Shown here: positions 50,089 through 60,161 of the stretch, in pieces | Layout: every line of letters starts with the position of its first letter | How positions within the stretch are numbered: position 1 is the stretch's first letter | Assembly: GCF_019249245.1 (NCBI RefSeq) | Contig: NZ_JAESDK010000015.1 | Location: 48,007 to 112,006, forward strand | DNA length: 64,000 nt | Direction of reading: 5' to 3' | DNA from: Alteromonas lipotrueiana | GTDB taxonomy: Bacteria; Pseudomonadota; Gammaproteobacteria; Enterobacterales; Alteromonadaceae | Notes under the pieces: model-generated | What the model was told of the DNA's origin: nothing | Database searches by the model: none | What the model saw: only the letters and a program-made list of their open reading frames with translations | Translations under genes and position numbers: made by a program

Positions 50089-51021
50089 TTATTGATACAG
50101 CGCCTTTAATATTTCACCTGCACCTTGCTCAAGCAAGGCTTCGGCCACCTCAATTCCTAAGGTTTCGCCGCGGTGCGCTTTACCGGTAGCCGAGGCAAAC
50201 AATAATTGTGTGCCATCAGGCCTGCCGACCATCCCGGTCAGAGTAAGGGTGTCGTCATCCAGGGTAGCAAAACTGCCAATGGGTACCTGACACCCGCCTT
50301 CTAAGCGCTCGTTCATCGCCCGTTCGGCGCTAACCCGTAAATTGGTTGGGGCATCATCTAATGCTGCCAGTAATTCAATTAGCTGTTCGTCATCATTGCG
50401 ACATTCAATTCCTACGGCGCCCTGGCCTACAGCAGGTAAGCAGATATCAGGGGTGAGCTGTTGGACTATCCGTGCCTGCATCCCCAGCCGAATTAATCCC
50501 GCTGCAGCCAGAATGATGGCATCGTAATCACCATTGTCCAGCTTTGCTAAACGGGTATTTACGTTGCCCCGCAGGTCACGAATAATAAGATCGGGGCGGT
50601 GTTTTCTAATCTGGCTTTGACGACGCAAACTGGATGTACCTACCACCGCGCCGTGGGGCAGGGCATCAATAGAGTCGACGTGATTAGAGACAAACGCATC
50701 AAAAGGATTTTCACGAGGACAAATAGCATGCAAACCAAAGGCATCGGGGAACCTCACCGGTATGTCTTTGATTGAATGTACGGCAATATCAGCGCGGCCT
50801 TCCAGCATGGCTATTTCAAGCTCTTTGATAAACAGCCCTTTACCGCCAATTTTTGCCAGTGGGGTATCAAGTATTTTATCGCCCTGGGTACTCATAGGGA
50901 CCAGCTCTACGGTCAGTTGAGGGTGGTGTTTTAATAGTTCCGCTTTTACGTATTCTGCCTGCCACATTGCTAAGGCACTTTTTCGGGTAGCGATGCGAAT
51001 GGTTCGATTTTTTGCAGACAT
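50089..51021 (-). CDS. hemC: Porphobilinogen deaminase HemC
   Basis: A 310-residue hydroxymethylbilane synthase. Motifs: [55 protein letters not shown] and [11 protein letters not shown], where the Cys carries the dipyrromethane cofactor. The start at ATG 51021 is preferred; an in-frame GTG three codons earlier is possible. First gene of the hemCDXY operon. Confidence 0.96.
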   Translation of the reverse strand: MSAKNRTIRIATRKSALAMWQAEYVKAELLKHHPQLTVELVPMSTQGDKILDTPLAKIGGKGLFIKELEIAMLEGRADIAVHSIKDIPVRFPDAFGLHAICPRENPFDAFVSNHVDSIDALPHGAVVGTSSLRRQSQIRKHRPDLIIRDLRGNVNTRLAKLDNGDYDAIILAAAGLIRLGMQARIVQQLTPDICLPAVGQGAVGIECRNDDEQLIELLAALDDAPTNLRVSAERAMNERLEGGCQVPIGSFATLDDDTLTLTGMVGRPDGTQLLFASATGKAHRGETLGIEVAEALLEQGAGEILKALYQ

Positions 51022-51106
51022 GTTTTTCACTGTTCCTGTATAAACAAATAACTACAGCCAAAATTACTTCAGTTCAGGCTGCGCAATATTCAGATTTATG
51101 ACCAGA

Positions 51107-51778
51107 CTACGCCAGCTGTTGCTGTAACCAGGCGCTGATATCTTCTAACTCTTTCATACAGACATTGTGCTGCATTGGATACTCATGAAACTCTGGCTTG
51201 TAACCGGCGTCTTGCAATGTTTTATACGCCATCTCGCCTAAAACAGGCGGGACCACCGGGTCCTGAGTGCCGTGGGCAATAAAAATAGGAACCTGACGAT
51301 TTTCGCCACTGGCCTGTTCGTTGAGCAAATCCGGTTCGCACATGTAGGTCGACAGCGCCATAATACCGGCAATTTTATGCTGTAACCGCAAACCCAGATG
51401 GTAAGCAATAACCCCCCCTTGAGAAAAACCAGCCAGTACAATTTTGTCAGGCGCAATCCCCGCCTTAACTTGTGCATCAAAAATAGCCTTGATGCTGGCT
51501 GCACTTTCTTCAACCCCGCTTAAATCGGCACGGCTATTAAAATCCAGCGATTTAATATCGTACCAGGCTGGCATTTTCATATTGTTGTTAATAGTGACGG
51601 TGCGGGTAGGAGCATGAGGAAATATAAAACGAATACCCAAAGAGTCGGGTAAATTTAACTCAGGCACAATAGGTGAAAAACCATGACCAGAGTCGCCAAG
51701 TCCATGCATCCAGATTACACAGGCTGTGGGGTTGTCGTTAGTATTTACTTCTACAAACGGTAGCAGAGCTTCAGACAT
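51107..51778 (-). CDS. Alpha/beta hydrolase, carboxylesterase/acyl-protein thioesterase type
   Basis: A 223-residue esterase of the Abhydrolase_2 (phospholipase/carboxylesterase) family. The oxyanion-loop WMHGLGDSGHGF (about 23-34), nucleophile elbow LAGFSQGGVIA (Ser about 117), acid AHGTQDPVVP and terminal YPMQHNVC with the His give a complete triad. ATG 51778 is chosen because AAAGG lies 5 nt upstream. No signal peptide. Substrates are likely small esters or acyl-thioesters. Confidence 0.88.
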   Translation of the reverse strand: MSEALLPFVEVNTNDNPTACVIWMHGLGDSGHGFSPIVPELNLPDSLGIRFIFPHAPTRTVTINNNMKMPAWYDIKSLDFNSRADLSGVEESAASIKAIFDAQVKAGIAPDKIVLAGFSQGGVIAYHLGLRLQHKIAGIMALSTYMCEPDLLNEQASGENRQVPIFIAHGTQDPVVPPVLGEMAYKTLQDAGYKPEFHEYPMQHNVCMKELEDISAWLQQQLA

Positions 51779-51918
51779 AAGCACCTTTTAGTATTTAATA
51801 ATTAATTCAGTACGCAGACAAATACGTCGGCTTTCAGGTAAAGATTACGGCATGATTGTGTTTATGCTACCATCGCAGGTTCAAATAACCACCATCCAGA
51901 CAGCTAAAAACAACGACT

Positions 51919-52578
51919 ATGGCAGCTCAATTAGGAAATTTGTTTATTCTGGCCGCGCCTTCAGGTGCTGGCAAATCCAGTTTAATTAAAGCCCTGCTCG
52001 AAAAGCACGATACCAATGATGCGTATCCCATGCAGGTATCGGTATCGCACACCACCCGGGACCCACGGCCAGGTGAGATAGACGGCGAACATTATCACTT
52101 TGTCAGCCGCGATCAATTTGAAAAACTCATAGAGCTAGGCGTGTTTTTTGAATGGGCTGAAGTATTCGGTAATTACTACGGCACTTCTCGGGTCACCATT
52201 GAACAAACCCTGCATCAAGGCGTAGATGTGTTTTTAGATATAGACTGGCAAGGGGCGAGACAGATAAAGAAGTTACTGCCTGATGCCTGTGGTATTTTCA
52301 TTTTACCGCCCTCCACCGTAGTGCTTAAAGAACGCCTTAACAAGCGCGGCCAAGACTCTGACGATGTTATTGCAGCTCGGATGCAAGAAGCTGTGTCTGA
52401 AATGTCGCATTTTGACGAATTTGACTTTGTACTGGTAAACGACGACTTTGCGACCGCGCTGGGCGACTTAGAGTCGGTGGTCAGGGCACATCGGCAACGT
52501 ACTCTTAAGCAAAAAATGCGATATAAGGATCTGTTGCACGATCTGTTGGGCGATCTTAGCCCTGACGAAGACGAATAA
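51919..52578 (+). CDS. gmk: Guanylate kinase
   Basis: A 219-residue kinase that makes GDP from GMP. P-loop [13 protein letters not shown] (14-26), GMP-binding [36 protein letters not shown] and [11 protein letters not shown] are all present. Full length. It is followed by rpoZ and spoT, the usual gammaproteobacterial order. Confidence 0.97.
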   Translation: MAAQLGNLFILAAPSGAGKSSLIKALLEKHDTNDAYPMQVSVSHTTRDPRPGEIDGEHYHFVSRDQFEKLIELGVFFEWAEVFGNYYGTSRVTIEQTLHQGVDVFLDIDWQGARQIKKLLPDACGIFILPPSTVVLKERLNKRGQDSDDVIAARMQEAVSEMSHFDEFDFVLVNDDFATALGDLESVVRAHRQRTLKQKMRYKDLLHDLLGDLSPDEDE

Positions 52579-52678
52579 ATGGTGTAAAATCGTTCAAAAC
52601 ACTATGACAAATATCGGTTGTAAGCTATACTTCGCGACCGTTTTTTAAAACTCGCTAATTTGATTGTCGGAGATATAC

Positions 52679-52951
52679 ATGGCCCGCGTAACCGTAGAAG
52701 ATGCTGTAGATAAGGTTGGCAACCGTTTTGACCTGGTGCTGATTGCAGCACGTCGTGCCCGTCAGCTAGCAACCGGAGGCAAAGATGCCATGGTTGATGT
52801 GGCCAACGACAAACCCACTGTTACAGCGCTTCGCGAAATTGAAGAAGGCCTGGTAACAGCGGCGACGTTAGAGCAAGACGACATGCGCGATCAGGAACAA
52901 CAGGAACGTACAGATTTTTCTTCTGTTGCGAACATTCTGTCTGATCAGTAG
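52679..52951 (+). CDS. rpoZ: RNA polymerase omega subunit
   Basis: A 90-residue subunit that helps assemble RNA polymerase and contributes to ppGpp binding. Begins [20 protein letters not shown] at ATG 52679; a TTG five codons earlier is not used in the family. RARQLATGG and [10 protein letters not shown] are conserved. Followed by a strong terminator before spoT. Confidence 0.96.
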   Translation: MARVTVEDAVDKVGNRFDLVLIAARRARQLATGGKDAMVDVANDKPTVTALREIEEGLVTAATLEQDDMRDQEQQERTDFSSVANILSDQ

Positions 52952-52976
52952 GCTTCGCCCGACTGTAAGAAAATAT

Positions 52977-53013
52977 AAAGCGCCAGTGTGCCCTTAAGGT
53001 TCACTGGCGCTTT
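52977..53013 (+). terminator. Terminator after rpoZ
   Basis: AAAGCGCCAGTG (52977-52988) and CACTGGCGCTTT (53002-53013) form a perfect 12-bp stem with a 13-nt loop. Only three T end the arm, so read-through into spoT may be partial. Confidence 0.8.
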
Positions 53014-53084
53014 GCCATTGGCAAGTCTTTTAATTCGCCGTATTCTTATCACTCATCGTATTTACCGGAAGTCTGTATAACACT

Positions 53085-55193
53085 GTGTATCTATTTGAGG
53101 GTTTAAAACAAAAAATTTCAGACTACCTGTCGCCAGAACGTGTTCATCTGGTACAGGAAGCCTTTATTCTTGCCCATGAGGCGCATGATGGCCAAATGCG
53201 TTCCAGCGGCGACCCGTATATTACTCATCCTGTAGCGGTAGCCGGCATTCTGGCCGATATGCATCTTGACCACGAAACTTTAATGGCAGCATTGCTACAT
53301 GATGTCATCGAAGATACGCATTTTAGCGAAAAAGATCTTGCCGACGCGTTTGGAAACACCGTGGCCGAATTGGTTGAAGGGGTCAGCAAACTCGACAAAT
53401 TGGCATTTTCTAATAAACAGGAAGCCCAGGCAGAAAACTTTCGTAAAATGATGATGGCGATGGTGCAGGATATCCGGGTTATATTGATAAAATTGGCCGA
53501 TCGTACCCACAATATGCGCACGTTGGGGGCTTTACGCCCTGATAAACGCCGTCGTATTGCCCGTGAAACCCTGGATATTTATGCCCCTATTGCCCATCGG
53601 CTGGGTATTCACGATGTCAAGAATGAGCTTGAAGATCTGGGTTTTCAGGCTATGTACCCAATGCGCCATCGCGCCCTTAAGTCAGCAGTAAAACAGGCTC
53701 GGGGTAATCGTAAAGAAATTATCGACAATATTCGGTTGGAACTGGACTCCCGGTTAGCCGAATATGCTATTTCGGCCACGGTGATTGGTCGCGAAAAGCA
53801 TCTTTATTCTATCTATCGTAAAATGTTGAACAAAGAACTGATGTTTAACGAAGTGATGGATATTTATGCGTTTCGTATCGTCGTCGACTCGGTTGATAAT
53901 TGTTATCGTTCGTTAGGGGCGATGCACAGTTTGTACAAACCCATCGAAACCCGGTTTAAAGACTATATTGCGATTCCGCGCACCAATGGGTATCAGTCGT
54001 TGCATACCTCGTTGGTGGGCCCCCATGGTATTCCGGTTGAAGTACAGATTCGTACTCACGCTATGGATCAAATGGCCGACAAAGGCGTGGCAGCGCACTG
54101 GCTTTATAAAGAACCCAGCGACAGCGACACAACTGCGCAACTGCGAGCTCGTAAATGGATGCAAAGCTTACTGGAGCTTCAACAGAGCGCCAGTTCATCC
54201 TTTGAATTTATCGAGTCGGTAAAAACCGATTTGTTCCCTGATGAAATTTATGTTTTTACGCCCGACGGCCGTATTATTGAGCTGCCAATGGGCGCCACGG
54301 CGGTCGATTTTGCCTATGCCGTACACTCTGATATTGGCAATACCTGTGTAGGGGTTCGGGTTGAGCGACGTAACTATAGCTTAAGTAAGCCGTTAGAAAA
54401 CGGCCAGACTGTTGAGGTTATTACTTCGCCCAAAGCCAAGCCCAATGCTAATTGGCTTAATTTTGTAGTGAGTGCCCGGGCCCGCACCCGAATTCGCCAG
54501 TATTTGCGTAAGCAGCATTCTCAGGAGGCGGTAAATATGGGCAACCGCTTGCTACGTCATGCTTTAGGTAATGTGAAGCTGGACAATATTGCTCCAGAAA
54601 ACATTGAGCGGGTGGTACAGGAAACCAAGCACAGAACCTTTGATGACTTATTGGTTGATATTGGTCTGGGCAATGAACTTAGCGCTATTGTGGCGCGGCG
54701 ATTATTGGGCCAAAGTGAAGACCTGCCCCAGAAAAAAGGTCATGTAGCTATACGCGGTACAGAAGGTTTACTGGTGCACTACGCACGCTGTTGTCACCCT
54801 ATTCCTGATGATGAAATAGTGGCAGTGCTTAGCCCGGGCCGCGGCATGACCATTCACCAAACCGGTTGTAACAATATTCGTAAACTGAGCCGCGAAGAAC
54901 CGCAGCGCGTATTACCTATGCAGTGGGACGATCAGCCTCATGGTGAATTTAAAGCTTCGTTGCGTATTGAACTGTACAATCATCAGGGCACGCTGGCGAC
55001 ACTCACCAATATGATTTCGGGTTGCGACTCTAATATTATTGGTCTGCAGACAGAAGAAAAAGAAAGTAACATTTATTTTATCGATATTGAACTGACCACG
55101 CACAACCGTGTGCATCTGGCGCGTATCATGCGAAAAATTCGCACCATGCCAGAAGTACAGAAAGTTTCAAGACACAGTCAGTCTCGGCACTAA
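53085..55193 (+). CDS. spoT: Bifunctional (p)ppGpp synthetase/hydrolase SpoT
   Basis: A 702-residue stringent-response enzyme. GTG 53085 gives [15 protein letters not shown], as in E. coli SpoT (MYLFE). The HD hydrolase domain has HDVIEDT (about 68-74); the synthetase domain has DIYAFRIVV and [22 protein letters not shown] and helical domains follow ([22 protein letters not shown]), then a Cys-His CCHPIPDD element and a C-terminal ACT domain. Hydrolase motifs are intact. Confidence 0.97.
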   Translation: MYLFEGLKQKISDYLSPERVHLVQEAFILAHEAHDGQMRSSGDPYITHPVAVAGILADMHLDHETLMAALLHDVIEDTHFSEKDLADAFGNTVAELVEGVSKLDKLAFSNKQEAQAENFRKMMMAMVQDIRVILIKLADRTHNMRTLGALRPDKRRRIARETLDIYAPIAHRLGIHDVKNELEDLGFQAMYPMRHRALKSAVKQARGNRKEIIDNIRLELDSRLAEYAISATVIGREKHLYSIYRKMLNKELMFNEVMDIYAFRIVVDSVDNCYRSLGAMHSLYKPIETRFKDYIAIPRTNGYQSLHTSLVGPHGIPVEVQIRTHAMDQMADKGVAAHWLYKEPSDSDTTAQLRARKWMQSLLELQQSASSSFEFIESVKTDLFPDEIYVFTPDGRIIELPMGATAVDFAYAVHSDIGNTCVGVRVERRNYSLSKPLENGQTVEVITSPKAKPNANWLNFVVSARARTRIRQYLRKQHSQEAVNMGNRLLRHALGNVKLDNIAPENIERVVQETKHRTFDDLLVDIGLGNELSAIVARRLLGQSEDLPQKKGHVAIRGTEGLLVHYARCCHPIPDDEIVAVLSPGRGMTIHQTGCNNIRKLSREEPQRVLPMQWDDQPHGEFKASLRIELYNHQGTLATLTNMISGCDSNIIGLQTEEKESNIYFIDIELTTHNRVHLARIMRKIRTMPEVQKVSRHSQSRH

Positions 55194-55218
55194 TTCATTT
55201 ATTATACAGGACACTTTC

Positions 55219-55605
55219 ATGTCAAAAGCCATTATTCAGACCGATAACGCTCCAGAAGCCATAGGTACTTATAGTCAGGCTGTTAAAGCTGGAACTACTG
55301 TTTATTTATCGGGACAAATTCCGTTGGTTCCCAGTACGATGAAACTGGTTTCTCAAGACTTTGCTGAACAGGCCCGCCAGGTTTTTGAAAATGTGAAGGC
55401 GGTGTGTGAAGCCGCCGGTGGTACGATAAACGATTTAGCAAAGATAAATATTTATCTAACCGACCTGAGTCATTTTGCCACGGTAAATGAAATTATGAGT
55501 GGCTATTTTTCGCAGCCTTACCCGGCCCGTGCCGCAATTGGTGTACGCGCGTTGCCAAAAGATGCGCAAATTGAAATAGACGGCATTATGGAACTCCCCG
55601 AGTAA
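55219..55605 (+). CDS. ridA: RidA family reactive intermediate deaminase
   Basis: A 128-residue trimeric enzyme that hydrolyses 2-aminoacrylate and similar imines. ATG 55219 ([22 protein letters not shown]) is preferred to an upstream in-frame start within spoT. Conserved [22 protein letters not shown] and the Arg in YPARAAIGV are present. A terminator follows. Confidence 0.95.
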   Translation: MSKAIIQTDNAPEAIGTYSQAVKAGTTVYLSGQIPLVPSTMKLVSQDFAEQARQVFENVKAVCEAAGGTINDLAKINIYLTDLSHFATVNEIMSGYFSQPYPARAAIGVRALPKDAQIEIDGIMELPE

Positions 55606-55633
55606 TATTGGCCGTCTTTTAAGCACACCGGCA

Positions 55634-55665
55634 AAAGCTGGCCTTGCAACAGGCCGGCTTTTTTT
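55634..55665 (+). terminator. Rho-independent terminator after ridA
   Basis: AAAGCTGGCC (55634-55643) pairs with GGCCGGCTTT (55652-55661) with one G-T pair and is followed by more T (seven in a row in total). It ends the spoT-ridA unit. Confidence 0.88.
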
Positions 55666-55823
55666 GTGCCCGCAATTAACAACTCAAAGCCGCGAGACGT
55701 TAACCCCTTAAACTACGTCGCCCCGGGATACGGATGCAAAGGCGCATTACTCGCCATTCGCCGATGGGTAGTTTACACTCGCAGACATACACTGTATTTA
55801 TTTTTCAGGAACCATACATCACT

Positions 55824-57896
55824 ATGCAGGCACTGGCTCAAACACCCATCACCACCTTAAAAGGCGTAGGTGCTAAGGTTGCTGAGAAGCTGGCAAAAAT
55901 TGGTCTTGCCACCATTCAGGATATTCTGTTTCATTTGCCGTCGCGCTATGAAGACAGAACCAAAGTTTACAGTGTGGATGCATGTCGTCCGTTTACGCAT
56001 GTCAGTATTCAGGGCGAGGTAAAAAGCGCCGATATTATGTATGGCAAAACCCGTATGCTGGCGGTTAAGGTCAGCGATGGCAGCGGCACTATTACACTGC
56101 GCTTTTTCCATTTTGGCGCATTGCAGCGCACCATGCTTTCACCTGGTAATCAGGTACGCTGTTTTGGTGAAATACGTACCGGCAAGTGGGGGCTGGAAAT
56201 GATGCACCCCGAATTTAAACTTATTGACGATGATCATATTGAAACAGAAGAAGCACTGACCCCCGTTTACCCCACCACCGAGGGCGTAAAGCAGCTTACT
56301 TTGCGAAACCTTACCGACCAGGGGTTGGCACTGCTTGATAAAGGCGCGTTGACCGACTTACTTCCTGATGGGATGTACGCTCAGCAAGTTTCGCTGACGG
56401 AAGCTTTGCATTTGGTTCACCGGCCACCCCCCGATGCCGGACTGGTTTTGCTTGAAGAGGGCCGCCATCCTTCTCAGCAACGTCTTATTTTAGAAGAATT
56501 ACTGGCGCATAATTTAAGTGTATTGAAAGTTCGCCAGCAATCAGATCAGCAACCAGGTATCCCTATCGAGGTTAATCAAAAACTGGTCGATAAGTTATTA
56601 AGTGCATTGCCGTTTAACCCTACTGGCGCGCAGCAGCGGGTAGTTAATGAAATTCAGACCGATATGCAACGAACCAGACCCATGATGCGTTTGGTGCAAG
56701 GTGACGTAGGGTCGGGCAAAACGTTGGTGGCTGCGCTGGCTGCATTATCTGCTATCGGGGCTGGGTATCAGGTAGCTTTAATGGCACCTACCGAGCTATT
56801 GGCCGAGCAGCATGCTAATAACTTTCGTGACTGGCTTGCCCCGCTGGGTATAGAGGTGGGGTGGTTAGCGGGCAAGCTTAAAGGCAAAGCTCGCGAACAG
56901 GTTCTCACTCAGCTGGCTGCCGGTGATATACAAATGCTGGTAGGCACTCATGCTATTTTTCAGGCTAGTGTTAACTATCAGCACCTGGCATTAGTGATTG
57001 TTGATGAGCAACATCGATTTGGCGTGCATCAGCGTTTAGCGCTACGTGAAAAAGGCGAAACTCAGGGCCGGTTCCCTCATCAGTTAATTATGACGGCCAC
57101 CCCTATTCCGCGTACGCTGGCTATGACCGCCTATGCCGACTTAGATACGTCGATAATTGATGAGCTGCCGCCCGGGCGCTCCCCGGTAACCACCGTTGTC
57201 ATTCCCGATACCCGCCGTGATGACGTTATTTCCCGGGTTTACGATGCGTGCCATGGGCATGGGCGTCAGGCTTATTGGGTATGTACTTTAATCGATGAGT
57301 CTGAGGTATTGGAATGTCAGGCTGCTGAAGATGCGGCGGTGACCCTGCGTACTGCTTTACCAGAATTGAAGGTCGGACTGGTGCATGGGCGGTTAAAGCC
57401 AGCTGAAAAGGCGCAGGTTATGGCCCAGTTTAAAGCTGGTGAGCTAGACTTACTGGTTGCCACCACCGTGATTGAAGTGGGCGTAGATGTGCCCAACGCC
57501 AGTATTATGATTATTGAAAATCCGGAACGTCTGGGTCTGGCTCAACTGCACCAGCTGCGTGGCCGGGTAGGACGGGGGGCGGTAGAAAGTCAGTGTGTGT
57601 TATTGTATTCAAGTCCTTTATCAAAAACAGCCACCCAGCGTTTGGGCGTATTGCGTGAGTCAAGCGATGGCTTTTATATCGCTCAGCGCGATCTTGAAAT
57701 TCGCGGGCCGGGCGAGCTTATGGGCACCCGGCAAACCGGCATGGCCGAGCTTAAAATTGCGGATTTGGTGCGCGATGCCCAGCTGATTCCTCAGGTTCAG
57801 GACATTGCTGAACGCCTTTGGCAGGAATATCCGTCCCATGCCCAGGCCATCATCAATCGCTGGATTGGCTTTAAGGAACAATATGGACATGCCTGA
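55824..57896 (+). CDS. recG: ATP-dependent DNA helicase RecG
   Basis: A 690-residue helicase that remodels stalled forks and Holliday junctions. ATG 55824 (MQALAQTPITTLKGVGAKVAEKL) is preferred to one 30 codons upstream. An OB-fold wedge domain (about 60-150), then Walker A VQGDVGSGKT, DEQHRFG (DEQH), MTATPIPRTLAM and QLRGRVGRG are seen. Full length. It overlaps rsmJ by 14 nt. Confidence 0.96.
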   Translation: MQALAQTPITTLKGVGAKVAEKLAKIGLATIQDILFHLPSRYEDRTKVYSVDACRPFTHVSIQGEVKSADIMYGKTRMLAVKVSDGSGTITLRFFHFGALQRTMLSPGNQVRCFGEIRTGKWGLEMMHPEFKLIDDDHIETEEALTPVYPTTEGVKQLTLRNLTDQGLALLDKGALTDLLPDGMYAQQVSLTEALHLVHRPPPDAGLVLLEEGRHPSQQRLILEELLAHNLSVLKVRQQSDQQPGIPIEVNQKLVDKLLSALPFNPTGAQQRVVNEIQTDMQRTRPMMRLVQGDVGSGKTLVAALAALSAIGAGYQVALMAPTELLAEQHANNFRDWLAPLGIEVGWLAGKLKGKAREQVLTQLAAGDIQMLVGTHAIFQASVNYQHLALVIVDEQHRFGVHQRLALREKGETQGRFPHQLIMTATPIPRTLAMTAYADLDTSIIDELPPGRSPVTTVVIPDTRRDDVISRVYDACHGHGRQAYWVCTLIDESEVLECQAAEDAAVTLRTALPELKVGLVHGRLKPAEKAQVMAQFKAGELDLLVATTVIEVGVDVPNASIMIIENPERLGLAQLHQLRGRVGRGAVESQCVLLYSSPLSKTATQRLGVLRESSDGFYIAQRDLEIRGPGELMGTRQTGMAELKIADLVRDAQLIPQVQDIAERLWQEYPSHAQAIINRWIGFKEQYGHA

Positions 57897-58629
57897 GTAT
57901 TTTTTGTATACCGAAAAACAGTCACAACAGGCCGATGAAATTGCCAGCCGCTGGGGCTTTGTTTGCTGTGACCAGCCGCCCACTGGTCTGGCGCTGTATC
58001 TTGATAGTGCTGGTTTGCAGCTAAAAGATTTTGATGTGCCTCGCCAACAAGGGGTTATGGTCGATTTTTTGTCTGGTGCCAGTGAGTACCGGCGGCTACG
58101 TAGCGGTGCTAAAAAAGAGCCTATTGCCAAAGCCATCGGCATGAAGGGTAATCAGGCACGTACGGTAATAGATGCAACGCCCGGGTTGGGCCGCGATGCG
58201 TTTGTGTTAGCGGGCCTGGGTTGTTCGGTCTACATGATAGAACGCTCAGCGGTGGTGGCCGCTTTGCTAGACGACGGCATTCAGCGTTTAGCGCAACAAA
58301 TGCCCGAGCTAGCCGAGCAGTTTAAATTGATACATGGCAATAGTATCGATATTTTACAGCATTGGCCGCACCAGGTTGTTGAAGCCATTTATTTAGATCC
58401 AATGTTTCCACATCGTAAAAAATCTGCTTTAGTTAAAAAAGAGATGAGAGTCTTTCAAAACCTTTTAGGAACCGACGCAGATGCAGATAGCCTGTTGTCG
58501 CCAGCGTTGAAATTGGCGACCCAGCGGGTGGTAGTGAAGCGCCCTAATAGCGCAGAGGTTTTGGCGGGTCAGTCACCTGACATGGCTATTACCAGTAAGA
58601 AGCATCGATTTGATGTTTATCTGACTTAA
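57883..58629 (+). CDS. rsmJ: 16S rRNA m2G1516 methyltransferase RsmJ
   Basis: A 248-residue SAM methyltransferase (YhiQ family). VIDATPGLGRDAFVLAGLG is motif I, and YLDPMFPHRKKSALVKKEM is diagnostic for RsmJ. ATG 57883 has AAGGA 5 nt upstream; ATG 57889 two codons on is an equal option. The gene begins within the end of recG. Confidence 0.93.
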   Translation: MDMPEYFLYTEKQSQQADEIASRWGFVCCDQPPTGLALYLDSAGLQLKDFDVPRQQGVMVDFLSGASEYRRLRSGAKKEPIAKAIGMKGNQARTVIDATPGLGRDAFVLAGLGCSVYMIERSAVVAALLDDGIQRLAQQMPELAEQFKLIHGNSIDILQHWPHQVVEAIYLDPMFPHRKKSALVKKEMRVFQNLLGTDADADSLLSPALKLATQRVVVKRPNSAEVLAGQSPDMAITSKKHRFDVYLT

Positions 58630-58650
58630 CCAATAAATAGGGAGAATGTT

Positions 58651-59124
58651 ATGATCAATGTAGGTAGTCCACTGCCAGAAGTGTCTTTTGGTGTGCTGGT
58701 AAATGGAGAGATAACTAATCCCCATACAAATGCATTGTTTGGTGATAAAAAAGTGGTGTTGTTTGCGGTTCCTGGCGCGTTTACGCCAACTTGTTCGGCG
58801 GCTCATTTGCCCGGATATATTACGTTGGCTGACAAACTTAAAGCCAAAGGTATTGATGAAATCATGTGTGTGTCGGTGAACGATGCCTTTGTAATGGATG
58901 CCTGGAAACAGTCGGCTAATGCTGATGCTGTAACTATGCTGGCTGACGCCAATGCCACATTTACCAAGCAAATAGGTATGGATATGGACACCGGTGAATT
59001 TGGGGGTGTTCGTTCGTTACGTTATTCAATGTTGGTAAACGATGGTATTGTTGAAGCGGTAAATATTGAAGATCCTGGTCGTTTTGTAGTCAGCGATGCG
59101 CAATCTATGTTAGATAGCCTATAA
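58651..59124 (+). CDS. Peroxiredoxin, Prx5 type
   Basis: A 157-residue thiol peroxidase of the Prx5/AhpE-like group. The peroxidatic Cys lies in VPGAFTPTCSAAHLPGY (about 40-56) with conserved Thr and Pro; Arg is in GGVRSLRYSMLV. Only one further Cys (IMCVSVND) is found, so a 1-Cys or atypical 2-Cys mechanism with a glutathione or glutaredoxin donor is likely. RBS GGGAG 5-6 nt upstream. Confidence 0.93.
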   Translation: MINVGSPLPEVSFGVLVNGEITNPHTNALFGDKKVVLFAVPGAFTPTCSAAHLPGYITLADKLKAKGIDEIMCVSVNDAFVMDAWKQSANADAVTMLADANATFTKQIGMDMDTGEFGGVRSLRYSMLVNDGIVEAVNIEDPGRFVVSDAQSMLDSL

Positions 59125-59298
59125 AAGCGATCTTACTTAGGGCTTCAATACGTATGACTATTTGGTCAGACAGGTACAATATGTCTGATTTAGCACAGGC
59201 TTGGTTAATCTTTTAGAACTGTTCGGTAATATGCCGGATATTGAACTAAAAAGTTAACCTATTATAAGAATAGAGCGGTGAAGATAAGGCAGTACTTC

Positions 59299-59315
59299 AC
59301 GTATTATAAATACGT
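59299..59315. promoter_or_regulatory. 17-nt palindrome upstream of the LuxR-type gene
   Basis: ACGTATTATAAATACGT is symmetrical about its centre and lies 74 nt before the start of the regulator gene. It may be an operator, perhaps for autoregulation. A further pair, CCCGACG (59318-59324) and CGTCGGG (59364-59370), could fold the 5' leader just ahead of the ribosome binding site. Confidence 0.45.
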
Positions 59316-59388
59316 AACCCGACGCGCATTCGAGTCATCTTAACAAGACGGCATTCTTCTTTTCGTCGGGCCATGGAGGGTTGTTCTT

Positions 59389-60075
59389 ATGGCAAAAAGC
59401 CAAAAGTTCAATGTATATTTAATTTCCCCATCTTGTTATAGCGATGCTAAACAAGACCCAAATGTGAATTTGTTCAAAAGCCTGCTAGAGACATGCGGGT
59501 ACGAGGTTAATTTGCTTGGCAGCGCGGCAGCGTTACCAGAAACTTATAACCAGGATCTGGTATTTTATGACGCCGCGGGCAGTACCAACAAACTGGATGA
59601 CTTTTACGGGAGCGCCGGAAATGCACGCTGGATTCTGTTCAACCTGCAACCAGGCGAATTAGACGAATGTGAAGCGATTATTGCCGGAGTTGAAGGCACG
59701 TTTTACGCATCTGATTCACCCGAACTGTTATTAAAAGGTGTTCGCCGTTTAAGCAAAATGGATGTGTGGTTTAAACGAGGTTCAATTAATGAAGCGTTGC
59801 GACGTATGCGTCAGTATGCCCGCAGACCTGCATTAAAAGCGAATCGTCCGACGGTTCCCAGAGCCGGTAACAATCATCCTAAGTTGACCAAACGTGAAAT
59901 GACTATTATTGAGTTAGTGTCTAAAGGAGCGCAAAACCAGGAGATTGCAGACCAGTTACATATTAGCGTTAATACAGTAAAAACCCATATCTACAGTATT
60001 TTTCGCAAAACTCAGTCACGCAATCGTATCGAGCTATTGTCGTGGTCGCAAAACTATATGAATGAGCAAGCTTGA
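59389..60075 (+). CDS. LuxR-family transcriptional regulator (CsgD/VpsT-like layout)
   Basis: A 228-residue regulator. The N-terminal domain (about 8-125) is receiver-like but lacks a clear phospho-Asp pocket, as in CsgD/VpsT. The C-terminal LuxR helix-turn-helix is KLTKREMTIIELVSKGAQNQ through IADQLHISVNTVKTHIYSIF (about 163-205). GGAGGG lies 9 nt before ATG 59389. Proteins of this layout often control surface attachment or biofilm genes, some through cyclic di-GMP; that is an analogy. It is monocistronic, with palindromes in its leader and a terminator behind. Confidence 0.85.
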   Translation: MAKSQKFNVYLISPSCYSDAKQDPNVNLFKSLLETCGYEVNLLGSAAALPETYNQDLVFYDAAGSTNKLDDFYGSAGNARWILFNLQPGELDECEAIIAGVEGTFYASDSPELLLKGVRRLSKMDVWFKRGSINEALRRMRQYARRPALKANRPTVPRAGNNHPKLTKREMTIIELVSKGAQNQEIADQLHISVNTVKTHIYSIFRKTQSRNRIELLSWSQNYMNEQA

Positions 60076-60119
60076 TACCTCTTATCAAGTGAACCCCTTA
60101 TATTCCTTTCGTACATTGG

Positions 60120-60150
60120 CCCGGGTATAATCACCCGGGTTAATTATTTG
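60120..60150 (+). terminator. Terminator after the LuxR-type gene
   Basis: CCCGGGT (60120-60126) and ACCCGGG (60133-60139) form a 7-bp stem with a 6-nt loop, followed by TTAATTATTT. It ends the regulator transcript just before the flavoprotein gene. Confidence 0.65.
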
Positions 60151-60161
60151 TGGGGTTATGG

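Noticed and set aside
55108..55218. N-terminal extension of RidA reaching back into spoT
   Set aside because: RidA proteins start at the MSKAI-type methionine; the extension is out of frame with spoT and reads as a spoT shadow.
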